Made by a program: the position numbers and the translations under genes | The notes under the pieces: generated by a model | The model's input: only the letters and a program-made list of their open reading frames with translations | Databases searched by the model: none | What the model was told of the DNA's origin: nothing | Shown here: positions 1 to 6,595 of the stretch, piece by piece | Layout of the letters: the number at the start of each line of letters is the position of its first letter | Numbering within the stretch: position 1 is the first letter of the stretch | NCBI GenBank assembly: GCA_002702945.1 | Contig: PADF01000015.1 | Coordinates: 7,977-24,076, forward strand | Length of the DNA stretch: 16,100 bases | Direction: 5' to 3' | From: Methanobacteriota archaeon | GTDB lineage: Archaea; Thermoplasmatota; Poseidoniia; Poseidoniales; Poseidoniaceae

Positions 1-1901
1 GGATGAGCTTTCTCAATTTCATCAAACAATACTACTGAATATGGATTTCTTCTAATAGCTTCAGTAAGCTTGCCTCCTTTATTATATCCAATATATCCTG
101 GCGGTGATCCAATAAGTTTTGATACTGAATGACCTTCCATTAGCTCTGACATATCGATCTGTACAATATGATCCTCACTATCAAACATTTCACGAGCAAG
201 CCGTTTTGCAAGATATGTTTTACCAACACCAGTAGTACCTAAAAATAAAAACGAACCGATTGGTTTTTTCGGGCTTTGAATACGCGCGGCAGATCTCGTT
301 AAAGAATCACTAATACATTCAACAGCATCCGATTGACCTATTACTGCTGATTCTAAATTATCTCGAAGACCTAATATACGCTTAGCGTTGTCTTTTTCTG
401 AAGATGTAATTGGTACTCCAGTTATATTTGATACAACTTGCTCTACATCTTCAACATCAAGTTTAACAGCTGGCTTCTTTTTCTTTTTCGAACTTGTTAT
501 CATACTATTCAACTGTTCGCGTATTTTCTTTTCCTCTTGTAGCAATTTCGCAGCTTCTTCAAATTGCTGACCTTTAACTAAATTCTCTTTCTTTTGCGTT
601 ATTTTTTCAATTTGATTTTTGAGGCTTTTTATCTCTTCTAAATCTTTTGTTACAGTATGAGTTCTTGCACCTACTTCATCAATAATATCAATTGCTTTAT
701 CAGGTAGATTTCGTGTTGTCATATATCTAATCGACAACGATATAGCGGCTTTTAATGCACCATCTGAATATTTACAATTATGAAATTTCTCATAACTCTC
801 TTTAATACCTGATAATATAGCGAACGAATCTTCTTCATTCGGCTCTTCAACTTTAACCGGCTGGAATCTACGCTCTAATGCATTATCTTTTTCAATGCTT
901 TCACGATATTCGTCCGGTGTTGTAGCGCCTATACATCTAAGTTCGCCTCTCGCTAAAGCTGGTTTCAATATATTACCGGCATCCATAGAACCTTCTGCAG
1001 ACCCTGCACCAACAATCATATGAATTTCATCAATAAAAACTATTACATTTTTTGATTTTTTAATCTCATCGAGAATGTTCTTTAATTTTTCTTCAAATTG
1101 ACCTCTATACTTTGTACCAGCTAAAATTGATACTAAGTCAATTGATATAATATGCTTTGATGCGAGTGTTTCTGGAACCCTGCCTGTTACAATTCTTTGA
1201 GCTAGTCCTTCAACAACAGCTGTTTTACCAACGCCTGCTGAGCCAATCAGTACAGGATTATTTTTTCTTTTTCTACACAGTACCTGTATCATTCGAGAAA
1301 TCTCTTCCTCTCGACCAATTACTGGATCTATTTTACCACGAGCAGCTAAATTTGTTAAATCAATGCCATGCTTTTGTAGATTTTTTAATTTAGATATTGA
1401 ATTATCATTTGTAGCATATTGCTTATTGGATAATGGCTCGTCTTCTATGTTTTCACCAATGTTGCCAAGCTCATTGGTTATTTGATTCCTAACATGATTA
1501 TAATCAACGCCTAAACTTTGTAGTATATTATTAGCAACACCATCAGCTTCGTACAAAAGACCGAGCAAAATATGTTCCACGTCAATGTGTGTTTTATTTA
1601 ACCTCTTTGCACATTCATCAGCAACTTCTATAACTTTCTCGACACGAGGAGTATAAGAAATACTTTCAATAGAAACCGGATCGTTTCCTTGTTGTGAGAT
1701 ATTATCATAAACAATATTTCTTAATTGATCAAGGTCGACGTCTAAGTCTTCTAAAATATTAGTAATAATACTATCGCCGATATTAAGAAGCCCGAGCAAT
1801 AAATGCTCTGTACCTGAGTATTTGTTTCTAAGCAATTGCGCTTCTTTCTTTGATATAGAAAGAGCTTGTTTTGCCTTAGGTGTTAACTTGTAAGTATCCA
1901 C
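1..1901 (-). CDS. clpC: ClpC-type AAA+ protein unfoldase, partial (C-terminal part beyond window)
   Basis: Hexameric ATP-driven unfoldase that in bacteria feeds substrates to the ClpP protease. I translated 633 residues from a GTG at 1899-1901; the frame runs off the left edge. Two Clp_N repeats fill about residues 5-145. The D1 AAA+ module has Walker A GSAGVGKT (220-227), pore loop [14 protein letters not shown] (261-274), Walker B VIVFIDE and an arginine-finger region ALERRF (341-346). A short middle domain carries a UVR-like motif [15 protein letters not shown] (445-459), typical of ClpC rather than ClpA or ClpB. D2 has Walker A GTTGVGKT (555-562), pore loop PPGYIGY and Walker [12 protein letters not shown]. 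All visible catalytic motifs are intact. The ClpP-docking loop and D2 arginine finger would lie outside the window. GTG is the only plausible start after the in-frame TGA at 1914-1916; no Shine-Dalgarno is seen, but ATTAAATA lies 5 bases upstream. It follows fibre genes on the same strand, so it is probably phage-encoded and late. Confidence 0.95.
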   Translation of the reverse strand, partial: MDTYKLTPKAKQALSISKKEAQLLRNKYSGTEHLLLGLLNIGDSIITNILEDLDVDLDQLRNIVYDNISQQGNDPVSIESISYTPRVEKVIEVADECAKRLNKTHIDVEHILLGLLYEADGVANNILQSLGVDYNHVRNQITNELGNIGENIEDEPLSNKQYATNDNSISKLKNLQKHGIDLTNLAARGKIDPVIGREEEISRMIQVLCRKRKNNPVLIGSAGVGKTAVVEGLAQRIVTGRVPETLASKHIISIDLVSILAGTKYRGQFEEKLKNILDEIKKSKNVIVFIDEIHMIVGAGSAEGSMDAGNILKPALARGELRCIGATTPDEYRESIEKDNALERRFQPVKVEEPNEEDSFAILSGIKESYEKFHNCKYSDGALKAAISLSIRYMTTRNLPDKAIDIIDEVGARTHTVTKDLEEIKSLKNQIEKITQKKENLVKGQQFEEAAKLLQEEKKIREQLNSMITSSKKKKKPAVKLDVEDVEQVVSNITGVPITSSEKDNAKRILGLRDNLESAVIGQSDAVECISDSLTRSAARIQSPKKPIGSFLFLGTTGVGKTYLAKRLAREMFDSEDHIVQIDMSELMEGHSVSKLIGSPPGYIGYNKGGKLTEAIRRNPYSVVLFDEIEKAH

Positions 1902-1943
1902 GTAAGTATTTAATCATTATACCGTACGTGTCAAGAAGTGCAA
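1902..1943 (-). other. Longest intergenic gap in the window
   Basis: These 42 bases separate the 85-aa fibre module from the ClpC gene. They contain a -10-like TATAAT at 1916-1921 and a late-octamer-like ATTAAATA at 1907-1914. No stable hairpin followed by a U-run is visible, so no terminator is called. Confidence 0.5.
1907..1914 (-). promoter_or_regulatory. Late-promoter-like octamer before clpC (ATTAAATA, one mismatch)
   Basis: Minus-strand ATTAAATA matches the NATAAATA late consensus of T4-like phages at all but one position. It sits 5 bases before the GTG start, the same spacing as at other gene starts in the window. This spacing supports the GTG start and late expression of the unfoldase. 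On its own an A+T-rich octamer with a mismatch is weak evidence. Confidence 0.35.
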
Positions 1944-2201
1944 CTAAGCAATGTTTACAATTAAACCGTTTTGAATAGTTAAGACTTTGCTAGCTGATCC
2001 AGAACCGGTAGCTGCGGAGACTGTCAATGTAGCAGTCGTACCAGTACCAGTTATATAGCCACTCAAAGCTGCAACGGAAACTTTCATTGAAGATAAAAAT
2101 GGCGTATTGGTGCCAGTTGTCATCAATAAAAGATCAGTATCTAAAATAGTATAACTTGACGGCTTTGCGTCTAACTGACTTAATGTAAATTTATCTGCCA
2201 T
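1944..2201 (-). CDS. Small phage protein resembling an orphan tail-fibre N-terminal module
   Basis: This 85-residue protein has no enzyme motif. Its residues 14-50 (core segments SSYTILDTDLLLMTTG and LSSMKVSVAALSGYI) follow the pattern 'SDxL…G…P…LSS(M/V)K(V/L)…YI'. That pattern also begins the S74 fibre encoded at 8909-9844 (SGSDLVYGTIG, then LSSVKLTLDEVGSYI). Such segments are common at the virion-attachment end of marine phage fibres (family knowledge). The second half is Thr/Ser/Gly/Ala-rich and ends in LTIQNGLIVNIA, a short beta tail seen in many phage structural proteins. The ATG start lies 6 bases after GATAAATA and has no Shine-Dalgarno. It could be a small structural decoration or adaptor protein, or the remnant of a longer fibre that lost its distal part. 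Function is not known. Confidence 0.75.
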   Translation of the reverse strand: MADKFTLSQLDAKPSSYTILDTDLLLMTTGTNTPFLSSMKVSVAALSGYITGTGTTATLTVSAATGSGSASKVLTIQNGLIVNIA

Positions 2202-2207
2202 TTTTAA

Positions 2208-2215
2208 TATTTATC
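2208..2215 (-). promoter_or_regulatory. Late-promoter-like octamer GATAAATA
   Basis: Minus-strand GATAAATA matches the NATAAATA late promoter core and ends 6 bases before the ATG of the 85-aa gene. It lies directly after the TAA stop (2216-2218) of the upstream gene, within the run TATAGATAAGATAAATA. The start has no Shine-Dalgarno. Confidence 0.5.
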
Positions 2216-3064
2216 TTATCTATATGGTAATCCAGTTTTTCTAGTATAATCTATTCTTGCTTTTGGAGATGGTGTTTCGAATTCTGGTATTAATATTAAG
2301 CTTGGATCAGCTATAACATTACCGTTAATATCCGTTATAACAGCAGTATCATCAATTAATATTGCAATACTCTCGTCATCTGTAGTTTGTCTACCACTCC
2401 AAATACCTGCTAATTCATTAGCAATAACAAATACTAACAATTGGTTTTCTGTTATAATAAACTGACCAGACTCAACTGTAATCGACTGTAGACCACCAAC
2501 AGACGAATAAACTTCAGTACGAAGATGTCGATTAAGATCCAATTCCTGCAACGCATCAGTATCATCGTCAATAAGTGCAGTAATATCAACTTTACTTTGA
2601 GGAATAATTACATTACCAACAAAATATGGATCTTGCATCTCAAACGTGACCATTAAATTGTTAGTTCCGTTTTTATTAGTAAATAATTTTGTCTCGATTA
2701 TTTTAACATCTTTATATGTTGAAATAGATGGCTTTCCAATTGAAACGTTATATTGATAATTATCAACTGTAAGATCTGTTTTAATTCCAGATATCTGTAC
2801 ACTATATGAAGTAATACGTTCTTTACCTGGATAAAATATATGACTAATTGACTGTGAACTTAATCCCCATGTGTCAGTTATATCTTGAACGGTAACTTGA
2901 TCGCTACCGTCTCCAAAATCTGCTATAAATTTTAAATAACCAATTGCAGAGTCTGTATGAATACCTCTAAGATCAAACGTAATCTTAGTTTTTCCAGACT
3001 CATATACATCTATACCATCTGTCGATATAGAATCACTGCTTAATGTATATGTTAGGTTATGCAC
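2216..3064 (-). CDS. Phage structural protein with PKD-like domain
   Basis: The 282-residue product starts at GTG (3062-3064); no in-frame ATG occurs until about residue 138. Residues 25-110 look like a PKD-type immunoglobulin fold: a beta strand YLKFIADFGDGSDQVTVQ carrying the diagnostic FGDGS turn, then SHIFYPGKERITSYSVQIS, which matches the 'HxYxxPGxYxVxxxV' end of PKD domains. The remainder, about 115-260, is beta-rich and acidic (for example IDDDTDALQELDL) and is not recognised. No signal peptide or transmembrane segment is seen. Ig/PKD-like domains are common on phage tails and capsids, where they are thought to bind surface glycans weakly. It follows the glycosyltransferase gene with only 5 bases between, so it belongs to the same transcription unit. 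TATAAATA overlaps the upstream stop and lies 6 bases before this start. Confidence 0.8.
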   Translation of the reverse strand: MHNLTYTLSSDSISTDGIDVYESGKTKITFDLRGIHTDSAIGYLKFIADFGDGSDQVTVQDITDTWGLSSQSISHIFYPGKERITSYSVQISGIKTDLTVDNYQYNVSIGKPSISTYKDVKIIETKLFTNKNGTNNLMVTFEMQDPYFVGNVIIPQSKVDITALIDDDTDALQELDLNRHLRTEVYSSVGGLQSITVESGQFIITENQLLVFVIANELAGIWSGRQTTDDESIAILIDDTAVITDINGNVIADPSLILIPEFETPSPKARIDYTRKTGLPYR

Positions 3065-3069
3065 TACAA

Positions 3070-3765
3070 TTATTTATAAATTGAACTAGGATCATGCCAT
3101 GTATGTATTACATAAGGTTTTGTGATTTTTGACACTGGAGTAACATTCCATTTCTCATCTAACTCGATCCATTGATTTTTTAACAAAGCATTAAACGAAA
3201 ATTCTTCTTTTTGGATCCTACCTAAAGCTAATGATTGTGGGTATATATCTTCCAATTTATCAAGTATTTTGTTTGTATATTTAATTAATCTTGATGTTAT
3301 ATTATCATCTCGCCATTTTTCGCAATTTACAACCATAACTCCAAGATTAGCGAGTAATGTATCACCTTCAATATTAAAATCTATATAATGCTTTGACGAA
3401 GCTGCTGTTGGCGTCACAATATTTCTTACACAAGCAGCATAATAATTAGATATATCAATTTTTAATAAAGCATTTAGTCTACGAATAGGTATTGTATCTG
3501 TATCTAAATATATTACTGTATCATCTAAACAATAGTCTGGAATATATATCTTCATAAAGTTAGGTCTAAAACGTGAACCTAATTGTCTATTACAACTAAA
3601 ATCTATTACATTTGTGTTTGCGTTTTGCAGTCTTTCTTTAGCTGCTGCATTGAGCTGGAATCCAAGAACATCAATGTCAAAGTTTTTTTGAGTTTTATGA
3701 ATATATGAAATGCACGTTAATGCTTCATCTACATAATTATCATCTGTACATAAAACAATTTTCAT
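3070..3765 (-). CDS. GT8-like glycosyltransferase
   Basis: This is probably a cytoplasmic, metal-dependent, nucleotide-sugar-using transferase. The 231-residue product begins MKIVLCTDDNYV, the N-terminal nucleotide-binding strand of GT-A folds. It carries the metal-binding DxD as YLDTDTIP (D88, D90), preceded by MKIYIPDYCLDDTVIYLD, the normal GT8 layout. LGVMVVNCEKWR (141-152) matches the GT8 'NaGvmliNlxxWR' motif, and KNQWIELDEKWNV is the usual following segment. The C-terminal IHTWHDPSSIYK resembles the family's 'HxxGxxKPW' end, with W in another place. It is shorter than typical GT8 enzymes (about 270-330 residues). The ATG overlaps the preceding stop in an ATGA arrangement (3762-3765), suggesting translational coupling; no Shine-Dalgarno is visible. 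It is the last gene of the five-enzyme block. The sugar donor and acceptor cannot be deduced. Confidence 0.87.
   Translation of the reverse strand: MKIVLCTDDNYVDEALTCISYIHKTQKNFDIDVLGFQLNAAAKERLQNANTNVIDFSCNRQLGSRFRPNFMKIYIPDYCLDDTVIYLDTDTIPIRRLNALLKIDISNYYAACVRNIVTPTAASSKHYIDFNIEGDTLLANLGVMVVNCEKWRDDNITSRLIKYTNKILDKLEDIYPQSLALGRIQKEEFSFNALLKNQWIELDEKWNVTPVSKITKPYVIHTWHDPSSIYK
3071..3078 (-). promoter_or_regulatory. Perfect T4-type late promoter octamer TATAAATA
   Basis: Minus-strand TATAAATA is an exact match to the T4 late promoter core. It overlaps the last codons and stop of the GT8-like gene (Ile-Tyr-Lys-stop) and ends 6 bases before the GTG of the PKD-like gene. By the usual T4 geometry, transcription would begin at or next to that start codon, giving an almost leaderless message. 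Confidence 0.6.
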
Positions 3766-4847
3766 TTGACCATGTCAAAAGTTATAGGAGTGTCTCTTGA
3801 TACATTACAATTTAATTCTAATCCTTTAATTAAAGCAGTAGGAATATAATCTTTAGATTCAATAGTTGTAACTTTGTCAATCTCACCGTATATACAGTTT
3901 CCACCAATACCATCCAATACAGTACCTTCACTCAGGCTTCTTTTTGCAATTGAAATTACGTCAGCATTTAAATATCTATTTTTTATATATGAAACGTTGT
4001 GATCAACCATTTCTGTTATACTAGTAACTGCTTCAAAATAACATAAATGATAATCCTTAAAGAATAGATAATACGGCCCATCTCCCATCTTAAGATATTT
4101 CATATCGCTGACCATTTTTGTACTAGCATTTTTTAACATACCAACAACAAATATCCCTGCTTCTTGATTTATACCTTTAACACCAACAGTGTAATCTATA
4201 ATTCTGTCTTTAACATATCCTGCAAGGTATCCAAACTCTTCAGCGAGATCTTCTTTCGGGCAATCCATTCCGAACATTCCTCTCATTGCTGGATTTGCAT
4301 CTATATGATTACATACACAAGCAGCTTCTATATTAAGTTTTGTTCCGTCTGCGAAGCTATTTATTTTATACGGATCTTGATCATCGTTAGTCCATTTTTT
4401 CGCTTCTTCAACAGTTTGATATTTATTAATAAATCCTTTACATATACCAAGTGCAACTGTTTCAAATCCCATCATGCCAACATCATAATGTAATTTTACT
4501 AATGAGCCGGGTTGATCACCTAAACATCCGCAATATTGAATATTGTTGAGTTTAAACATCGATGCGTAATACGGACCGTAATGACAATCAAACTCACTGT
4601 TAACTGTCATCATATCAACACCCTTTTCAAGACATAATTCCGCAACTGTTTTAGCAGTCTCAATATCACCTGTACATTCGAATACTAAATCACAATTTAA
4701 GGTCAATAAATCTCGGAGACAGCTTTTTGAATTGAACACAGTAACATTATAGTTCTTAAGAGCAATTGCTTCTCGGAGGCCTTTGCCCCACCAACCATTA
4801 CCTATAATACATATGTGTGGTGTACTATTCTTTGTTAAAATATTCAT
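3762..4847 (-). CDS. Homoserine-dehydrogenase-like NAD(P) oxidoreductase with C-terminal SAF domain (COG4091 type)
   Basis: The 361-residue enzyme opens with a Rossmann fold: HICIIGNGWWGKGLREAIAL with GxGxxG at 16-21, then CDLVFECTG and VDMMTVNSEFD, the layout of homoserine-dehydrogenase-like NAD(P) enzymes. GDQPGS (110-115), SFADGTK (164-170), AMRGMFG (187-193) and YLKMGDGPYYLFFKDYHL (251-268) are hallmarks I recognise from the COG4091 'predicted homoserine dehydrogenase' family. The last 65 residues (VISIAKRSLSEGTVLDGIGG to PITFDMVK) form a SAF domain, as in that family. Length is somewhat below the usual 420-450. Members occur in sugar-acid and cell-surface gene clusters, and most lack an assigned reaction, so the name should not be read as threonine biosynthesis. 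The start overlaps the GT61 gene end by 23 bases; no clear Shine-Dalgarno. Context suggests it prepares or modifies a sugar or small acid used by the flanking transferases (inference). Confidence 0.88.
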   Translation of the reverse strand: MNILTKNSTPHICIIGNGWWGKGLREAIALKNYNVTVFNSKSCLRDLLTLNCDLVFECTGDIETAKTVAELCLEKGVDMMTVNSEFDCHYGPYYASMFKLNNIQYCGCLGDQPGSLVKLHYDVGMMGFETVALGICKGFINKYQTVEEAKKWTNDDQDPYKINSFADGTKLNIEAACVCNHIDANPAMRGMFGMDCPKEDLAEEFGYLAGYVKDRIIDYTVGVKGINQEAGIFVVGMLKNASTKMVSDMKYLKMGDGPYYLFFKDYHLCYFEAVTSITEMVDHNVSYIKNRYLNADVISIAKRSLSEGTVLDGIGGNCIYGEIDKVTTIESKDYIPTALIKGLELNCNVSRDTPITFDMVK

Positions 4848-5811
4848 ATACTAGGTCTTTGTCAATATTATAATCTATATCTCTCCAGTTACCAGCATAT
4901 TCTCTAATGCTAGTTGCCGGTACAGGTATATAATTTAAATTTAATATCTTGCAAACTTTCTCAAAACTGTCCTCTACTTCAACATTTTTAAAGTGTGGCT
5001 CTGCTACGACTATGTTGGTACCAGGTTGACAAAATATTATATTATAAAGACTACTGTCATGTATACTAAATATAATCTTAGCACGATTAAACATATTTGC
5101 CTGCTCATAGAGATCCAATGAACATATATCAACATCCGATAAGTGAGTACAATCTAGTTCGTTAAAGTCGTTTATATTAACTATTTTACGGCCACCTTTA
5201 GTTCTATAAACAAATATTTTATCAGATTGTGTATATGTGTTAGATAAAAACACGCGCCTCAAATGCTCTATATGAGACTCTAATCGATTTAAATTATTTG
5301 TCGTTGTAGTAATACCGCTACTAACAATCTTAAGCTCTTCAAATGCAAACGACTCGTCGCTAATAACTGGTATATTAGGGAAAAAATTATTTCTCAAAAA
5401 TCTATTAATTGGAGTATCAATAAAATTATGAAGCGAGTCGTACTCAATTGAGTTAGCTAATTGGCTATTCATATAACTATTATGATCACATAAGAATGAA
5501 TGGTAAATATTCCATTGATATTTGTGAAATGGTAGGACTATTTTACCAGGAATTTTTTGTAGCTTCATTTTGCGCTTAATAATCCGATGCGCGAACTTTG
5601 GCTCATCCATAACATGAATATCGAATACTGGATCATGATTATCTTTAAATGGAAAATCATCTAATATTAATCCTCGATTATATAAAATATTATTTCTAAT
5701 AGTTAGGATATATGAATCATGATCTTTGTTAATATACTCTAATGTATAATCTTCCAAAGATCGATCTAAACACTTTTCGAACTGCTCTTGTAATTTATAA
5801 ATCTCATTCAT
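4825..5811 (-). CDS. GT61-like glycosyltransferase (DUF563/EOGT-related)
   Basis: The 328-residue product carries the C-terminal signature of GT61 enzymes. It has a basic loop KIFVYRTKGGRKIVNINDF (198-216), matching the family's 'yisRrkxxxRrvxNedel'. This is followed by EQANMFNRAKIIFSI (236-250), matching 'EQvxlfxxAxvivgp', and HDSSLYNIIFCQPGT (251-265), matching 'HGAgLxNixFxxPGt'. The His is kept but Gly-Ala is replaced by Asp-Ser. The N-terminal 150 residues are divergent. GT61 includes protein O-GlcNAc and O-xylose transferases in eukaryotes and lipopolysaccharide enzymes in bacteria, so either a protein or a glycan acceptor is possible. No transmembrane segment is visible, so it should act in the infected cytoplasm. 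The ATG has a good Shine-Dalgarno (GGAG at 5817-5820, 5-base spacer) and overlaps the oxygenase gene by 8 bases. Confidence 0.82.
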   Translation of the reverse strand: MNEIYKLQEQFEKCLDRSLEDYTLEYINKDHDSYILTIRNNILYNRGLILDDFPFKDNHDPVFDIHVMDEPKFAHRIIKRKMKLQKIPGKIVLPFHKYQWNIYHSFLCDHNSYMNSQLANSIEYDSLHNFIDTPINRFLRNNFFPNIPVISDESFAFEELKIVSSGITTTTNNLNRLESHIEHLRRVFLSNTYTQSDKIFVYRTKGGRKIVNINDFNELDCTHLSDVDICSLDLYEQANMFNRAKIIFSIHDSSLYNIIFCQPGTNIVVAEPHFKNVEVEDSFEKVCKILNLNYIPVPATSIREYAGNWRDIDYNIDKDLVYEYFNKE

Positions 5812-6595
5812 CTACTCTCCATAGATTTTCTAATGTATCATAATGATATGTTAATTGAGGCTTATCAAATACTCCGTCATAATGATTAGGGATTTGCGGG
5901 TTACTCATATCAATATCATCGTACGACAGGTATTGAAATAATAAGAAATTTCTTGTTGATGGTATATCGCCATCGAATCCATGCAACGTTCGTCTAAACT
6001 TCTTCTTGCATGGTATGAAAAATTCTCCAAGATTATAATCGTAGGTAGCTCTGTGATGCAATGTAAGGTCTTGATTGTACAAACTTGTTCCCATAGTATT
6101 ACCATCAGATACATCATCTTGAGGCAAATATACTATCATTGTCAATCTGCACGACTCAGGATGATCGTCATGAATATGCATTTTCCACCCTGTACGCTCA
6201 GTAACGTAGCAAATTTTCGCAAATAAATTGTTTAGAGGTTTATGTGTAACTTCTCTGAATGTATCTACAACAGCTTTATTAGTAACAATATCTATAAGTT
6301 CTTTTGCGACTGGATTAGTCTCTATTCCTTTTCTGAAGTATAATCTATGACCTTTATAGCAATCATCACCATTAGTATACGTATCTTCCTTATTAGATGA
6401 CCATGTTGTCTCAAAGCTACCAGGATGCTCAGTACTTTCTCCATGAAGAGGCCATTTAGTAATACCAAACTCTTCATGTAAGTTTCGAATTAAACTATCT
6501 GAGAGGCAATTAGATGTTGTCCAATGAGGCCACGGTTGTTTGTTTCTTATTGAATTCCTTACCGCAACTACTAACTGGTTGATACTGTCAATCAA
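5804..6595 (-). CDS. 2-oxoglutarate/Fe(II)-dependent oxygenase
   Basis: Predicted double-stranded beta-helix hydroxylase of 263 residues. The Fe(II) ligands appear as HxD at H142-D144 within MHIHDDHPES, followed by the strand RLTMIVYLPQDD. The distal His is H205 in RRTLHGFDGD, and R215 in STRNFLLFQYL is placed to bind the 2-oxoglutarate carboxylate. GTSLYNQD between them matches the 'GGxTxxY' connecting strand. This is the layout of phage and bacterial prolyl-4-hydroxylase/PhyH-like enzymes, which hydroxylate proteins or small molecules. The chosen start is TTG (6593-6595), because the frame has an in-frame TAA just upstream and no ATG near the N-terminus; the extent of the N-terminus is therefore less sure. 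CATAAATA lies 12 bases upstream. It overlaps the aminotransferase by 8 bases and the GT61-like gene by 8, so it is part of the cassette. The substrate is unknown. Confidence 0.85.
   Translation of the reverse strand: MIDSINQLVVAVRNSIRNKQPWPHWTTSNCLSDSLIRNLHEEFGITKWPLHGESTEHPGSFETTWSSNKEDTYTNGDDCYKGHRLYFRKGIETNPVAKELIDIVTNKAVVDTFREVTHKPLNNLFAKICYVTERTGWKMHIHDDHPESCRLTMIVYLPQDDVSDGNTMGTSLYNQDLTLHHRATYDYNLGEFFIPCKKKFRRTLHGFDGDIPSTRNFLLFQYLSYDDIDMSNPQIPNHYDGVFDKPQLTYHYDTLENLWRVDE
5817..5820 (-). promoter_or_regulatory. Shine-Dalgarno GGAG for the GT61-like gene
   Basis: Minus-strand GGAG lies 5 bases before the ATG at 5809-5811, inside the final codons of the oxygenase gene. It fixes the start of the GT61-like gene. 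No late octamer is nearby. Confidence 0.6.

Noticed and set aside
388..1393. Plus-strand open frames opposite clpC
   Set aside because: They are antisense shadows of a strongly conserved AAA+ protein and show low-complexity Phe/Ser/Leu-rich translations without motifs.
1..1901. ClpB or ClpA as the identity of the large AAA+ protein
   Set aside because: The middle domain is short and contains a UVR-like motif, not the long coiled-coil M domain of ClpB. ClpA lacks this UVR segment. ClpC fits best.
1916..1935. TTGACA and TATAAT hexamers upstream of clpC, suggesting a sigma70 promoter
   Set aside because: The two hexamers are only 7 bases apart, far too close for a sigma70 promoter. TTGCAC at a 16-base spacing matches the -35 poorly. 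Only the TATAAT and the late-like octamer are noted.
4359..4427. Two AATAAATA octamers inside the SAF-domain dehydrogenase gene
   Set aside because: They lie mid-gene, far from any start codon on this strand. They are expected by chance in A+T-rich DNA and serve as a caution for the weaker promoter calls.
5905..6226. Overlapping frames on both strands inside the oxygenase gene
   Set aside because: The oxygenase frame carries the full HxD…H…R motif set; the alternatives have no recognisable features or ribosome sites.
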